Shown: positions 34,243 through 43,183 of the stretch, piece by piece
Layout of the letters: each line of letters begins with the position of its first letter
Numbering within the stretch: position 1 is the first letter of the stretch
Source of the DNA: Caldilineaceae bacterium
Lineage (GTDB): Bacteria; Chloroflexota; Anaerolineae; Caldilineales; Caldilineaceae
NCBI GenBank assembly: GCA_022823185.1
Contig: JAJDXQ010000017.1
Location: forward strand, 1-64,000
DNA: 64,000 nucleotides
Direction: 5' to 3'
The notes under the pieces: model-generated
The model's database searches: none
Seen by the model: the letters and a program-made list of their open reading frames with translations, nothing else
Told to the model about the DNA's origin: nothing
Program-made: the position numbers and the translations under genes

Positions 34243-35976
34243 ATGCGCAATCATAGGATTTTGTTCAGACTGGCAGCCGTATTGGTGGCCGCCGCCGTAT
34301 TTGTATCCGGCTGCTATCACTACATGCCGTCCCATTCACAGATGGATCGTGCCGTCACCAAGCCAGGCCGGCAGCTCTCGAAGGCCGACCGCCCCGGTTA
34401 CACGGTCGCCATGGTCGAGAAGGCGATTCGGCTCCACGATGCCAAGGGGCGGGAAGCGACGCTCGACTATTATAATTCGTCGGAGAGCGTGGATGGCGAA
34501 TGGTATGTTTTCATCGCAGACGAGAACGATGAAATCGTCGCCCACCCCAATCCTGACGTGCTGGGAGAAAGTTTGCATGGCCCTACAGGTGTGGATATCA
34601 CCGGCTATCGCCATGGCGAAGTGATAGCCAGCGCCACTGAAGAGGGAATGTGGGTCGATTATATCTTCCTCAACCTTGCCTCCGGCAACCAGGAGTACAA
34701 ACATACCTGGGTGGTGCGCCACGATGGGTTGATTTTTGCCTCCGGCTGGTATCAGATTTTGCCCGACCTGTCCCAGAGCGGCCCCACCAAAGCGGACCGG
34801 CCGGGCTACACGGCGGCTATGGTCGAGCAGGCCCTGCAGCGTTATGAGGCTGAAGGGCGAGAGGCGACGGTCGACTACTACAACACGCCCGAAAGTGTGG
34901 ACGGCGAGTGGTATGTCTTTATCTTCGATGAGAGCGACCGGCTAATCGCCCACGCCAACCCGGATCTGCTGGGTATGGACCTGAAGGGTGACCTGGGGGT
35001 GGATGTCACCGGTTACCGCTTCGGCGACCTGATGCTCACCGCGACCGAAGAGGGGGTGTGGGTCGACTATCTCTTCCTCAACCTTGCCACCGGAAACCAG
35101 GAGTACAAGCATTCCTGGGTGGTCAGGCATGATGGACTGCTGTTCGGTTCCGGTTGGTACCAGGTTCAGCCCACGCTGAGTCCGGCCGCTACCAAGGCGG
35201 ACCGGCCGGGCTACACGGTGGCTATGGTCGAGCAGGCTTTGCAGCGTTATGAGGCCGAAGGGCGAGAGGCGACGGTCGACTACTACAATACGCCGGAAAG
35301 CGTGGACGGCGAGTGGTATGTCTTTATCTTTGATGAGAGCGACCAGCTGATCGCCCACGCCAACCCGGATCTGTTGGGCATGGACCTGAAGGGTGACCTG
35401 GGGGTGGATGTCACCGGCTACCGCTTCGGCGACCTGATGCTCACTGCAACCGAAGAGGGGATATGGGTCGACTATCTCTTCCGCAACCTTGCCAGCGGCA
35501 TCCAGGAGTACAAACATTCCTGGGTGGTCAGGCGTGACGGGCTGCTGTTCGGCTCCGGCTGGTACCAGGCGATGCCCAGTCTGGCTACGGCCGTTACCAA
35601 GGCGCAACCGGCCGAATACACGGTCGCCGTGGTGGATAGGGCGCTTCGCTACTACAAGGCCTATGGCCGGGAAGAGGCGGTCGCCTACTACAACACGCCG
35701 GAAAGCGTGGACGGGGAGTGGTATGTTTACATCTTTGACGAGGATGATCAGCTGATCGCCCACGCCAACCCGGATCTGCTAGGTATGGATCTGAAGGAAG
35801 AGCTGGGCCTGGACTCCACCGGCTATCATTTCGGCGACGACATGGTGAATGCGACGGAGGCTGGTTTGTGGGTACATTATGTATTCGTCAACCCTGCCAC
35901 CGGCGAGGAGGAGACCAAACATTCCTGGACCGTGCGCCACGACGGACTGCTCATTGGCTCGGGCTGGTATGAATAG
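34243..35976 (+). CDS. Lipoprotein with four tandem Cache-like domains
   Basis: A 577-residue exported protein. The start at 34243 has AGGAGG 6-7 bases before it; a signal sequence leads to a lipobox Cys (VSGC, residue 25), so it should be membrane-anchored outside the cytoplasm. Four repeats begin near residues 46, 182, 317 and 452 (period 135-136). Each has GYTVAMVE, GREA(T)xxYYN, ESVDGEWYVFI-D, HANPDLLG and a YKHSWVVR-DGLLFGSGWYQ ending, matching single-Cache (Cache_2-type) ligand-binding folds. Repeats 2 and 3 are nearly identical in DNA, a recent duplication. No kinase, methyl-accepting or cyclase output domain is present, so it is a free-standing multi-site binding protein rather than a receptor. 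Confidence 0.82.
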   Translation: MRNHRILFRLAAVLVAAAVFVSGCYHYMPSHSQMDRAVTKPGRQLSKADRPGYTVAMVEKAIRLHDAKGREATLDYYNSSESVDGEWYVFIADENDEIVAHPNPDVLGESLHGPTGVDITGYRHGEVIASATEEGMWVDYIFLNLASGNQEYKHTWVVRHDGLIFASGWYQILPDLSQSGPTKADRPGYTAAMVEQALQRYEAEGREATVDYYNTPESVDGEWYVFIFDESDRLIAHANPDLLGMDLKGDLGVDVTGYRFGDLMLTATEEGVWVDYLFLNLATGNQEYKHSWVVRHDGLLFGSGWYQVQPTLSPAATKADRPGYTVAMVEQALQRYEAEGREATVDYYNTPESVDGEWYVFIFDESDQLIAHANPDLLGMDLKGDLGVDVTGYRFGDLMLTATEEGIWVDYLFRNLASGIQEYKHSWVVRRDGLLFGSGWYQAMPSLATAVTKAQPAEYTVAVVDRALRYYKAYGREEAVAYYNTPESVDGEWYVYIFDEDDQLIAHANPDLLGMDLKEELGLDSTGYHFGDDMVNATEAGLWVHYVFVNPATGEEETKHSWTVRHDGLLIGSGWYE

Positions 35977-36020
35977 ACCTTCGTCGGGCGCCCTCTGGGT
36001 GCGTTGATAAGGCTGAAACG

Positions 36021-36054
36021 CAGGGGCGCTCGACCGGGCGCCCCTGTTTTTCTT
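36021..36054 (+). terminator. Rho-independent terminator
   Basis: Nine-bp stem CAGGGGCGC / GCGCCCCTG with an 8-base loop, followed at once by TTTTTCTT. Ends the Cache lipoprotein transcript. Confidence 0.92.
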
Positions 36055-36103
36055 GCGCGCCCTTTCAGAACAGATTTAGCCGCAACATATTTGCAGGTGT
36101 TTT

Positions 36104-37351
36104 ATGCTGATTGACGGGCTACCCCACGGGAGCGCAGTGCAGGCCGCTGGCGCGGCCTACGCCGGCAAACTCGATCAACTTATCGACCTCTGCATCGCCA
36201 TTCAGCAGATCCCCGCCCCCACCTGCGCCGAGACTGAACGGGCCGCGTGGGTGGAAAATCGTATGCGGGCCATCGGCCTGGCCGACGTGACGCGAGACCG
36301 GTTGGGCAACGTCTATGGACGGGTCCGCGGACGAGGCCCGCAGGCCCAACCCGCCCTGCTCGTGTCCGCCCATACCGATACCGTCTTTCCGCCTGACACC
36401 GACCTGCGCCTGCGCCGTCTGGACAATGGGATCATCCGCGGGCCGGGCATCGGCGACAACTCGGCCGGCGTTGCCGGCCTGCTCGCCCTGGCCGAAACTT
36501 TGACGCAACTTGCTCCACCGCCCGTCGACATCTGGCTGGCCGCGAATTCGATGGAAGAGGGGGTGGGCGACCTGCGCGGCATGCGCCAGGTCGTGGACCG
36601 GCTGGCCGCTGAATGGAACGGCGCCGGTCCTGAGGCAGATTCTTCTCGCAGCAGCCGCGGCGCGTTGGGCGCCGTGATCGTGCTTGAAGGGATGGGCCTG
36701 GGCCGCATCGTGCACCAGGCGCTGGGCGCGCGGCGCTATCGTATATCCGCCGCCGCGCCGGGGGGGCACAGTTGGGGTGATTTCGGCGCGGCCAGCGCCG
36801 TTCACGGGCTGGTGCTGCTGGCAGAGGAGATCGTAAGATTGCAGGTCCCCCAGACACCGCGAACCACCTTCAATATCGGCCGCATCGGCGGCGGCGTCTC
36901 CGTCAATTCCATCGCCCAGGAGGCGTGGATGGAGCTGGACCTGCGCAGCGAATCGCCCGAAACCCTGGCCTGGCTGGACGAGCGGATCGGGCAGATCGTA
37001 GAGCGCCGCGCGCATGCGCACCGCATCGATGATGACGGCCTGACGCTGCGCCGCGAACAGATCGGCAATCGGCCCGCCGGCGAACTCCCTTTTCAGCATC
37101 CACTCGTACAGGCCGCCTCCACGGTTCTGCAGGAGCTCGGTGTTAAGGGACGCAGTGATGGGCGCATCAGCAGCACCGATGCCAATGTGCCTCTCAGCCG
37201 CAACATTCCTGCCGTCTGTGTGGGCCTGACCGAAGGCGGCGACGCCCATCGTCTGAGTGAATGGATCGACCCATTGCCGTTGGTAAAGGGGATGCAGCAG
37301 TTGCTCTACCTTACATGGTGGAGCGCTGCGTGGTTGACCCGTCGCGGTTAG
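36104..37351 (+). CDS. M20 family metallopeptidase
   Basis: A 415-residue zinc peptidase of the ArgE/DapE/carboxypeptidase G2 group. Metal ligands and catalytic residues appear in order: His and Asp in LLVSAHTDTVF, bridging Asp in GPGIGDNSAGVAG, catalytic Glu plus ligand Glu in NSMEEGVGDLRG, and a C-terminal ligand His in GGDAHRLSEW. The lid/dimerisation domain holds APGGHSWGDFG. Substrate not predictable: a dipeptide, N-acyl amino acid or amino-acid conjugate. Confidence 0.9.
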   Translation: MLIDGLPHGSAVQAAGAAYAGKLDQLIDLCIAIQQIPAPTCAETERAAWVENRMRAIGLADVTRDRLGNVYGRVRGRGPQAQPALLVSAHTDTVFPPDTDLRLRRLDNGIIRGPGIGDNSAGVAGLLALAETLTQLAPPPVDIWLAANSMEEGVGDLRGMRQVVDRLAAEWNGAGPEADSSRSSRGALGAVIVLEGMGLGRIVHQALGARRYRISAAAPGGHSWGDFGAASAVHGLVLLAEEIVRLQVPQTPRTTFNIGRIGGGVSVNSIAQEAWMELDLRSESPETLAWLDERIGQIVERRAHAHRIDDDGLTLRREQIGNRPAGELPFQHPLVQAASTVLQELGVKGRSDGRISSTDANVPLSRNIPAVCVGLTEGGDAHRLSEWIDPLPLVKGMQQLLYLTWWSAAWLTRRG

Positions 37352-37472
37352 CGGCAAACCCCGGTGGCCGGTGGTTTTCCTTTCCACGGGCCGCGATTCA
37401 CTTCGCGTCAACTTTGCGAAGTGGCAGCGTATCGCAGTACCACAACCACTGTAGTTCACAGGAGCAACGGAG

Positions 37473-39290
37473 ATGGCTAGCAGTAAAATCGATGGCCTGT
37501 ATAAAATTCGCCATAGCGCAGCCCACGTGATGGCGCAGGCGGTGTTGGAACTCTATCCCGAGGCCAAGTATGCGATCGGACCGCCAATCGACAACGGCTT
37601 CTACTACGACTTCGATCTCGGCGTCACCCAGGATGGTACGCCGCGCACCTTCCGGCCGGACGATCTGAAAACGATTGAGAAGCGCATGCGCCAGATTATC
37701 GGCGGCAAGCATCAGTTTGCCTATCGCGAGGTAAGCGCCGACGAGGCCCGCCGGCTCTTCGCCGACCAGCCCTACAAACTGGAGCTGATCGACGGCCTGG
37801 CCCAGGGCGAAATCGACGAATACGGCAACGAAGCGGCTGAAAAACCGGTCATCAGCACCTACAAGCATGATACCTTCGAAGACCTCTGCCGGGGCCCCCA
37901 TGTGGAGCATACCGGCAGGATCGTCGCCGACGCCTTCAAGCTGCTCAGTGTGGCCGGCGCCTACTGGCGGGGCGACGAGAAAAATCCCATGCTGCAGCGC
38001 ATCTACGGCACTGCCTGGGGCAATCGCAAAGAGCTGAGGAAGCATCTCGATCAGCTCGAAGAGGCCAAAAAGCGGGATCACCGCAAGCTGGGCCGCGAAC
38101 TGGAGATCTTTATCTTCGAAGAGGAGGTCGGGCCGGGTCTGCCCCTCTGGCTGCCGCGCGGCGCCATCATCATCGAGGAACTCGAACGCCTGGCCAAAGA
38201 GACCGAAGAGGCGGCCGGCTACGATCGCGTGCGCACGCCCCATCTCACCAAGGAGGACCTCTTCCTGCGCAGCGGACATCTCGACTTTTTCAAGGACGAT
38301 ATGTACCCGCCCATGGAGATGGATGGCGTCACCTATTATGTGAAACCGATGAACTGCCCGATGCATCACAAGATCTTCGGCTCCAAGCTGCGCAGCTACC
38401 GCGAAATGCCTGTGCGGCTGGCCGAGTACGGAACCTGCTACCGCTATGAGCAGAGCGGGGAACTCTTCGGGCTGATGCGCGTCCGTTCCATGCAGATGAA
38501 TGACGCCCACATCTACTGCACCCAGGAACAGTTTGCCGAGGAGTTCATGCGGGTCATCGATCTGTACAAGCTTTACTTCGAACTGTTCGAAATCGACCGT
38601 TTTGTCATGCGTCTTAGCACGCACCACCCCAAAAAGCTGGGCGACAAGTACGTCGACAACCGCCCCCTCTGGGAGCAGACCGAGGAGATGGTGCGCCAGG
38701 CCATGACCGAGGGCAACGTGCCGTTTGTCGAGGAGCCGGACGAGGCTGCCTTCTACGGCCCCAAGATCGACGTGCAGATCTGGAGCGCGATCGGCCGCGA
38801 GTTCACCCTCGCCACCAACCAGGTCGACTTCGCCCAGCCGGAAAGGCTGGATCTCTCCTATATCAACGCCGCCGGCGAGGAGGAGATCCCGCTGTGCATT
38901 CACCGGGCCCCGCTCAGCACGCATGAACGCATGATCGGCTTCCTCATCGAACATTACGGCGGCAACTTCCCGGTCTGGCTGTCGCCCGAACAGGTGCGGG
39001 TCATTCCTGTTACATCGGCGCACAACGCGTACGCAGAGCAGATAGAGAAGCGCCTTGCCGATGCCGGCGCGCGCGTGTCCGCCGACCTGAGCAGCGACCG
39101 CATGAACAACAAGATCCGGCTGGCCCAGGGCATGAAGGTGCCCTATATGCTGATCGTCGGCGATCGCGAGGTTGCAGAGGAGACCGTCTCGTTGCGCCGT
39201 CGCGACGGCGCCCGCCAGAATGGAATGCCGGTGGAAGAGTTCGTCGCACTCGTCGCGCAGCGCATCGCCAGCCGCGCCAAGACCCTGTAG
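37473..39290 (+). CDS. thrS: Threonyl-tRNA synthetase
   Basis: Charges tRNA-Thr. The 605-residue protein starts directly in the N2 editing domain (IRHSAAHVMAQAV, with HxxxH and CRGPHVEHTG near residue 140), then the class II core with motif 1-3 and zinc ligands Cys (MNCPMHHKIF) and two His (STHHPKK region, HRAPLSTHERMIG), then the anticodon-binding domain. The N-terminal TGS (N1) domain of about 60 residues present in E. coli ThrRS is absent, and no frame upstream supplies it. AGGAG lies nine bases before the ATG. Confidence 0.95.
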   Translation: MASSKIDGLYKIRHSAAHVMAQAVLELYPEAKYAIGPPIDNGFYYDFDLGVTQDGTPRTFRPDDLKTIEKRMRQIIGGKHQFAYREVSADEARRLFADQPYKLELIDGLAQGEIDEYGNEAAEKPVISTYKHDTFEDLCRGPHVEHTGRIVADAFKLLSVAGAYWRGDEKNPMLQRIYGTAWGNRKELRKHLDQLEEAKKRDHRKLGRELEIFIFEEEVGPGLPLWLPRGAIIIEELERLAKETEEAAGYDRVRTPHLTKEDLFLRSGHLDFFKDDMYPPMEMDGVTYYVKPMNCPMHHKIFGSKLRSYREMPVRLAEYGTCYRYEQSGELFGLMRVRSMQMNDAHIYCTQEQFAEEFMRVIDLYKLYFELFEIDRFVMRLSTHHPKKLGDKYVDNRPLWEQTEEMVRQAMTEGNVPFVEEPDEAAFYGPKIDVQIWSAIGREFTLATNQVDFAQPERLDLSYINAAGEEEIPLCIHRAPLSTHERMIGFLIEHYGGNFPVWLSPEQVRVIPVTSAHNAYAEQIEKRLADAGARVSADLSSDRMNNKIRLAQGMKVPYMLIVGDREVAEETVSLRRRDGARQNGMPVEEFVALVAQRIASRAKTL

Positions 39291-39314
39291 GCAAGACGGC
39301 CCCAGCCGCGTGAC

Positions 39315-39354
39315 AGGATGCCGCCAGAAGTTTGGACACCTCTGGCGGCATCCT
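39315..39354 (+). terminator. thrS terminator hairpin
   Basis: Perfect 14-bp stem AGGATGCCGCCAGA / TCTGGCGGCATCCT with a 12-base loop, 24 bases after the thrS stop. Only a weak T-tract (CTTCAATT) follows. Confidence 0.75.
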
Positions 39355-39651
39355 CTTCAATTGGCCGCGACCAGACAAGAAAACTGCGCGTCAGACTACG
39401 TCCCACCGCATCCCCTGAACGCCCCAAACGAGACAACAACTGTTCAACGACCCGGGACAAAGTCGCTCCTCCTTTACTGGGCGCATCCCCCAAACGCTCT
39501 CCCTCTGCAATCCGCTCCCTCATCCTGTACAACAGGATACCCCCCACCAGCCCGCCATCGTGCGCGCTTCATCCTGTAAATCCCCGGCAATCCTGCAAAT
39601 CCTGGATCAGACAGCGCCCACATAATCTGGCACACACCCCTTTTTTCGTGT

Positions 39652-39680
39652 TTGACGTAACACTTTTGCAATGCTATACT
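39652..39680 (+). promoter_or_regulatory. infC operon promoter
   Basis: TTGACG and TATACT with exactly 17 bases between, an almost consensus sigma-70 promoter, about 180 bases upstream of infC. Confidence 0.85.
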
Positions 39681-39860
39681 CGCGGATGTTTTACAGTCGA
39701 TCGTTTTCCACCGTTTTATTCTGGCAGCAGCCCCTTTTTGAATCAGGTTGTTCAATGCGCTACCACGAGAATTTCCGAGCGCAAAGACTTTCCTACTCAT
39801 TACGGGAGAGGGCTTCCGTAGCCATGCTGCCGCGGGCAACCAACCCAAAGGAGATCAGGA

Positions 39861-40373
39861 ATTAGCAGAAACACCACACGAATCAATCACCGGATTCGTA
39901 CGCGCGAGGTGCGGGTCATCGATGAAGTCGGGGCGCAACTCGGCATCATGGATGTTCAGGCCGCTCTGCGGGCCGCCGAGGACAGAGACTTGGATCTTGT
40001 AGAAGTTGCGCCGAATGCCAATCCGCCGGTCTGCCGGTTTATGGATTACGGCAAGTACCTCTATGAGAGACAGAAACGAGAGCGGGAATCGCGCAGGGCC
40101 CAAAAGCAGATCGAGATCAAGGAAGTGCGCTTGCGGCCCAAAACAGGCGAACATGATATTCAGGTCGTTCTCAACAAGGCGAGAAAGTTCCTGAAGGATG
40201 GCGCCAAAGTGCGGGTTCGCATTCGTTTCCGCGGTCGCGAAATCGTCCACCGCGATATTGCTCTCGACCTGATGAAACGGGTGACCGAAGAGCTGGCAGA
40301 CGAAGCGGTCGTAGAGTCTCGCCCAGGCTTCGAGGGCCGCAGCATGGTGATGCTTCTCGCCCCAGCCGCGTAG
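39861..40373 (+). CDS. infC: Translation initiation factor IF-3
   Basis: 170 residues. The frame starts at an ATT codon: AAGGAG lies seven bases before ATT at 39861, and translation from there (I-S-R-N-T-T-R-I-N-H-R-I-R-T-R-E-V) gives the full conserved N-terminus leading into VRVIDEVGAQLGIMD. Starting at the in-frame GTG 48 bases later would remove the N-domain's first strand. IF3 recognises and discriminates against AUU, which gives autoregulation in E. coli; this gene seems to use the same device. C-domain motifs EIKEVRLRPKTGEHD and KVRVRIRFRGRE are present. Heads infC-rpmI-rplT. Confidence 0.95.
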   Translation: MSRNTTRINHRIRTREVRVIDEVGAQLGIMDVQAALRAAEDRDLDLVEVAPNANPPVCRFMDYGKYLYERQKRERESRRAQKQIEIKEVRLRPKTGEHDIQVVLNKARKFLKDGAKVRVRIRFRGREIVHRDIALDLMKRVTEELADEAVVESRPGFEGRSMVMLLAPAA

Positions 40374-40605
40374 CCCAAACCTCTCAGCCGTCCGTGCCGC
40401 CGCCTGTCTGATTTGGCGCCCGGCGGCCGGTATGCTATTATCAAGGCTTGCATAACGCTCTCCGTTGCGTATGCGCGGACGGGCGTTGTCATGTCTGGTG
40501 CGCCCTCTCCTGAAGAGGGCGCGATTTCAGTTAAGCCGCTGCATCGTAATGTGCAGTCTCAATGCGCCGCTTTGCTATCGGGCGCGGGAATGTCCGAGAA
40601 GACCT

Positions 40606-40794
40606 ATGCCAAAGATGAAGAGCCATAAGGGCGCGCAGAAGCGCTTCCGCGTAACGAAGAACGGTAAGTTGCTGCGCCGGAAACAGGGCGGCAACCACCT
40701 GCGCCGCAAGAAGCGCAAGGTCAGCGACTACCGCCACAAAATTACAAGCCCGAACAAAGGTCAGGCCGTAGCGGCCAAAAAGTTGGTCTCCTAA
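40606..40794 (+). CDS. rpmI: 50S ribosomal protein L35
   Basis: A basic 62-residue protein. MPKMKSHKGAQKRFRVT at the start and RRKKRKVSDYRHK are the family signature. The frame is open further upstream but only this ATG gives the L35 start. Between infC and rplT, in the canonical order. The 232-base gap after infC is longer than in most operons and may hold regulatory sequence. Confidence 0.95.
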   Translation: MPKMKSHKGAQKRFRVTKNGKLLRRKQGGNHLRRKKRKVSDYRHKITSPNKGQAVAAKKLVS

Positions 40795-40949
40795 ACCTGT
40801 CTCGACCGGATCGGTGACCTGACAGAACGCAAAGCGCTCTTTCTTGCCCGGCCCGATTACAGATTTCATCGCCCATCCATGCAGGCGGGACAGACCCGGA
40901 AGAGGCTCACGCCCGGTCATCGCAATCGTTAGACACGAGGATTCAAATA

Positions 40950-41306
40950 ATGGCACGTTCCAGACCAAAAGTGTACGCGCACAGGCGCCACAAAAAGGTG
41001 CTCAAGTTTACGAAAGGGCAGTTCGGTAGCCGCTCCAAGCTCTTCAAGCGCGCCAACGAGGCGATGATCAGGTCACTCGCCTTTGCCTATCGCGACCGCC
41101 GCAGCCGCAAACGTGATTTCCGCCGGCTGTGGATTACCCGCATCAATGCCGCGGCCCGGCTCAATGGCCTCAACTACAGTCATCTGATCCACGGGCTCAA
41201 GAAGGCCGACGTACAGGTAGACCGCAAAGTGCTGGCCGATATCGCCGCAAACGACGCAGACGGTTTCAGCGCGCTGGCCGACCTGGCCAAAAGCCAGTTG
41301 AACTGA
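40950..41306 (+). CDS. rplT: 50S ribosomal protein L20
   Basis: 118 residues, exact family length. HRRHKKVLKFTKGQFG and FRRLWITRINAAARLNGLNYSHLIHGL are diagnostic. GAGGA lies eight bases before the ATG. L20 often represses its own operon by binding the leader; the 155 bases before it are empty and might serve as a site, but no structure is evident to me. Confidence 0.96.
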   Translation: MARSRPKVYAHRRHKKVLKFTKGQFGSRSKLFKRANEAMIRSLAFAYRDRRSRKRDFRRLWITRINAAARLNGLNYSHLIHGLKKADVQVDRKVLADIAANDADGFSALADLAKSQLN

Positions 41307-41384
41307 TCTGTTGCGCTGCCGCTTCGCCGGTTGAACCTGTTTTCGCAACGGCCGCCAGGCCGCCTGACAATTCAGAGCGCAGAT

Positions 41385-41411
41385 AGCAGAGACATTCGTC
41401 TCTGCTTTTTT
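41385..41411 (+). terminator. Terminator of the rpmI-rplT transcript
   Basis: Nine-bp stem AGCAGAGAC / GTCTCTGCT with loop ATTC, followed by TTTTTT. A textbook Rho-independent terminator. Confidence 0.93.
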
Positions 41412-41505
41412 GTCCGATTTGCCCGGCGCCGGCAGCCGATTCGCCCCAATCCCCCGGTGTCGACGCCGTCATTCACTTCGAAGAGCCTGCGTTCCAGATT
41501 GCTGA

Positions 41506-42309
41506 ATGAAAGAGATCACCAGCGCCAGCAATCCACAGATCAAACTGGCGGCAAAGCTGCGCCGCCGCCGCCAGCGGCAAGCCCATCGCCTCTGCCTGCT
41601 GGAGGGGATGCGCCTGGTGCAGGACGCCCTCACCATCGGCGCAGACTTCCACAGCTGTTTCATCACCGCCGCCGCCGCAGACGCGCAGCCGGACCTGGCG
41701 GCGCAGCTCCAGCGGGCCTGTCCCCTCTACCTGGTTCCCCCCAAAATTCTTGACAAGATCAGCGAGACCGTGTCGCCGCAGAGCATTGTGGCCGTCACCG
41801 CCATGCCGGAGCTGCCCCTGCCTGCTGAGGCCGCGCTCTCCCTCATCCTGGACGGCGTGCAGGATCCCGGCAATGCCGGCTCGCTCCTGCGCACAGCCGC
41901 CGCGGCCGGCGTTGACCAGGTCCTGTTCGCGCCCGGCTGCGTGGACCCGTTCAACGGCAAAGTCCTGCGGGCAGCGATGGGCGCGCACTTTCGCGTTCCA
42001 ATTCGCGCCCTGGAAGACTGGGACGCGGTCTGGGCCGCTCTGCCCGCGGGCCAGGCCCTCTATGTCGCCAGCGCCGAGGGCGCCATCCGCTACGATGAGG
42101 TTGACTGGGGCGAGCCGTCGGCGCTCGCGCTGGGCAGCGAGGCGCACGGCGTGAGTTCTCAGATGCGGGAAAGAGCCGCGGCCGTAGCCGTTCCAATGGC
42201 CGCCGCGACCGAATCGCTCAATGTTGCCGCGGCCGGCGCGGTCATGCTCTTCGAGGCCGCGCGGCAGCGCCGGAACGCATGGCAGGGGCGCCCGCGCGGA
42301 GGCCCATAG
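41506..42309 (+). CDS. SpoU-family RNA 2'-O-methyltransferase
   Basis: A 267-residue TrmH/RlmB-type enzyme that methylates a ribose in rRNA or tRNA with SAM. The N-terminal substrate-binding domain (ASNPQIKLAAKLRRRRQRQAHRLCLLEG) precedes the knotted SPOUT domain: LILDGVQDPGNAGSLLRTAAAAGVD (motif 1), LALGSEAHGVS (motif 2) and AVPMAAATESLNVAAAGAVMLFEAAR (motif 3). Position just after rplT makes rRNA a likely target, e.g. the TsnR/RlmB-like group. Confidence 0.92.
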   Translation: MKEITSASNPQIKLAAKLRRRRQRQAHRLCLLEGMRLVQDALTIGADFHSCFITAAAADAQPDLAAQLQRACPLYLVPPKILDKISETVSPQSIVAVTAMPELPLPAEAALSLILDGVQDPGNAGSLLRTAAAAGVDQVLFAPGCVDPFNGKVLRAAMGAHFRVPIRALEDWDAVWAALPAGQALYVASAEGAIRYDEVDWGEPSALALGSEAHGVSSQMRERAAAVAVPMAAATESLNVAAAGAVMLFEAARQRRNAWQGRPRGGP

Positions 42310-42446
42310 CGGTCGATGCGAAGCGCCGCATGCAGACGCCTTTTTCCCTGGGCGCAGCGAAGAGCGCTTTGACAACCATCTGGCCGCGGGATACACTAAT
42401 CTTCTTCAGAGCGGCCTCTCTTCCTTGAGGGGTTCGGGAGGGATGA

Positions 42447-43181
42447 ATGGAACTGACAAGTCTGCTCGGCTACATCCTGGTTGGCCTGCTGTTCGGCTGG
42501 ATCGGCTCGACCCTGGTTGAGTGGGTCTGGTATCGGGGACGGCGCAGGCGCGTCGATCTGTCGACCGCGTCGTCCGGCACGCGAGCCGCTTCGCCGCTGC
42601 CCGCCGGGCCTGCCGCGCACAGCTATGGCATGCCGCCCGCGCCGGCAGCTGAGGCGGCCGCGCAGCCGGGACGCCGGCGCGGGCGCCAGGATGAGCGGAC
42701 TGGCGCGCGCCCCGTGCAGGACCTTTCGAACCGGCCGGACAACCTCACCGCGATCCACGGCATCGGCGACCTCCATGAGCGCCGCCTCTATCAGGTCGGC
42801 ATCTTCACCTGGGATCAGCTTTCCCGCGTCGATGCCGAAACGCTGCAACAGATCACCCACGCGCTGCCCGGCAGCGACACCCGCGCCTGGACCGAGCAGG
42901 CCCGCAAGCTGGCCCAGGCCAACCATCGCATCGGCGCGATCTACGATGGCCCTCTTCCCGAAGACCTGACCCGCATCAACGGCGTTGATCAGGTGTATGA
43001 GGACGAGCTTTACGCCGCCGGCATCTTCACCTACCGGCAGCTGGCCGAGTGCGCGCCGGACGAACTGGCCCGCATCATCCCGGCCCGCCTGGCAGGCGAA
43101 GAACTCGATTTCGCCAGCTGGGTCGCCCAGGCCGATTTTCTGCGCGATGAATATTACGCGGACGAGCCGCCCATCCTTTAG
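42447..43181 (+). CDS. Membrane-anchored helix-hairpin-helix protein
   Basis: A 244-residue protein: an N-terminal transmembrane helix (LLGYILVGLLFGWIGSTLVEW), a Pro/Ala/Arg-rich linker to about residue 95, then two helix-hairpin-helix (DUF4332-like) units: LTAIHGIGDLHERRLYQVGIFTWDQL and LTRINGVDQVYEDELYAAGIFTYRQL. Such units usually bind DNA or mediate protein contacts; here they would be held at the membrane. GGAGG five bases before the ATG. Function not known. Confidence 0.8.
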   Translation: MELTSLLGYILVGLLFGWIGSTLVEWVWYRGRRRRVDLSTASSGTRAASPLPAGPAAHSYGMPPAPAAEAAAQPGRRRGRQDERTGARPVQDLSNRPDNLTAIHGIGDLHERRLYQVGIFTWDQLSRVDAETLQQITHALPGSDTRAWTEQARKLAQANHRIGAIYDGPLPEDLTRINGVDQVYEDELYAAGIFTYRQLAECAPDELARIIPARLAGEELDFASWVAQADFLRDEYYADEPPIL

Positions 43182-43183
43182 TT

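Larger units (their letters stand above)
39291..39860. other. 570-base region between thrS and infC
   Basis: Contains the thrS terminator hairpin, about 290 bases with nothing I recognise, then a strong promoter and a leader of about 175 bases before infC. The leader could fold into a regulatory structure for IF3, L35 or L20 control, but I cannot name one. Confidence 0.6.

Noticed and set aside
39291-39651. Possible small genes between thrS and infC
   Set aside because: Open frames here have no plausible ribosome-binding sites or family features; only the terminator and promoter are supported.
40795-40949. L20 leader-type autoregulatory structure before rplT
   Set aside because: The region is long enough, but I could not identify a pseudoknot or a match to known L20 sites by eye.
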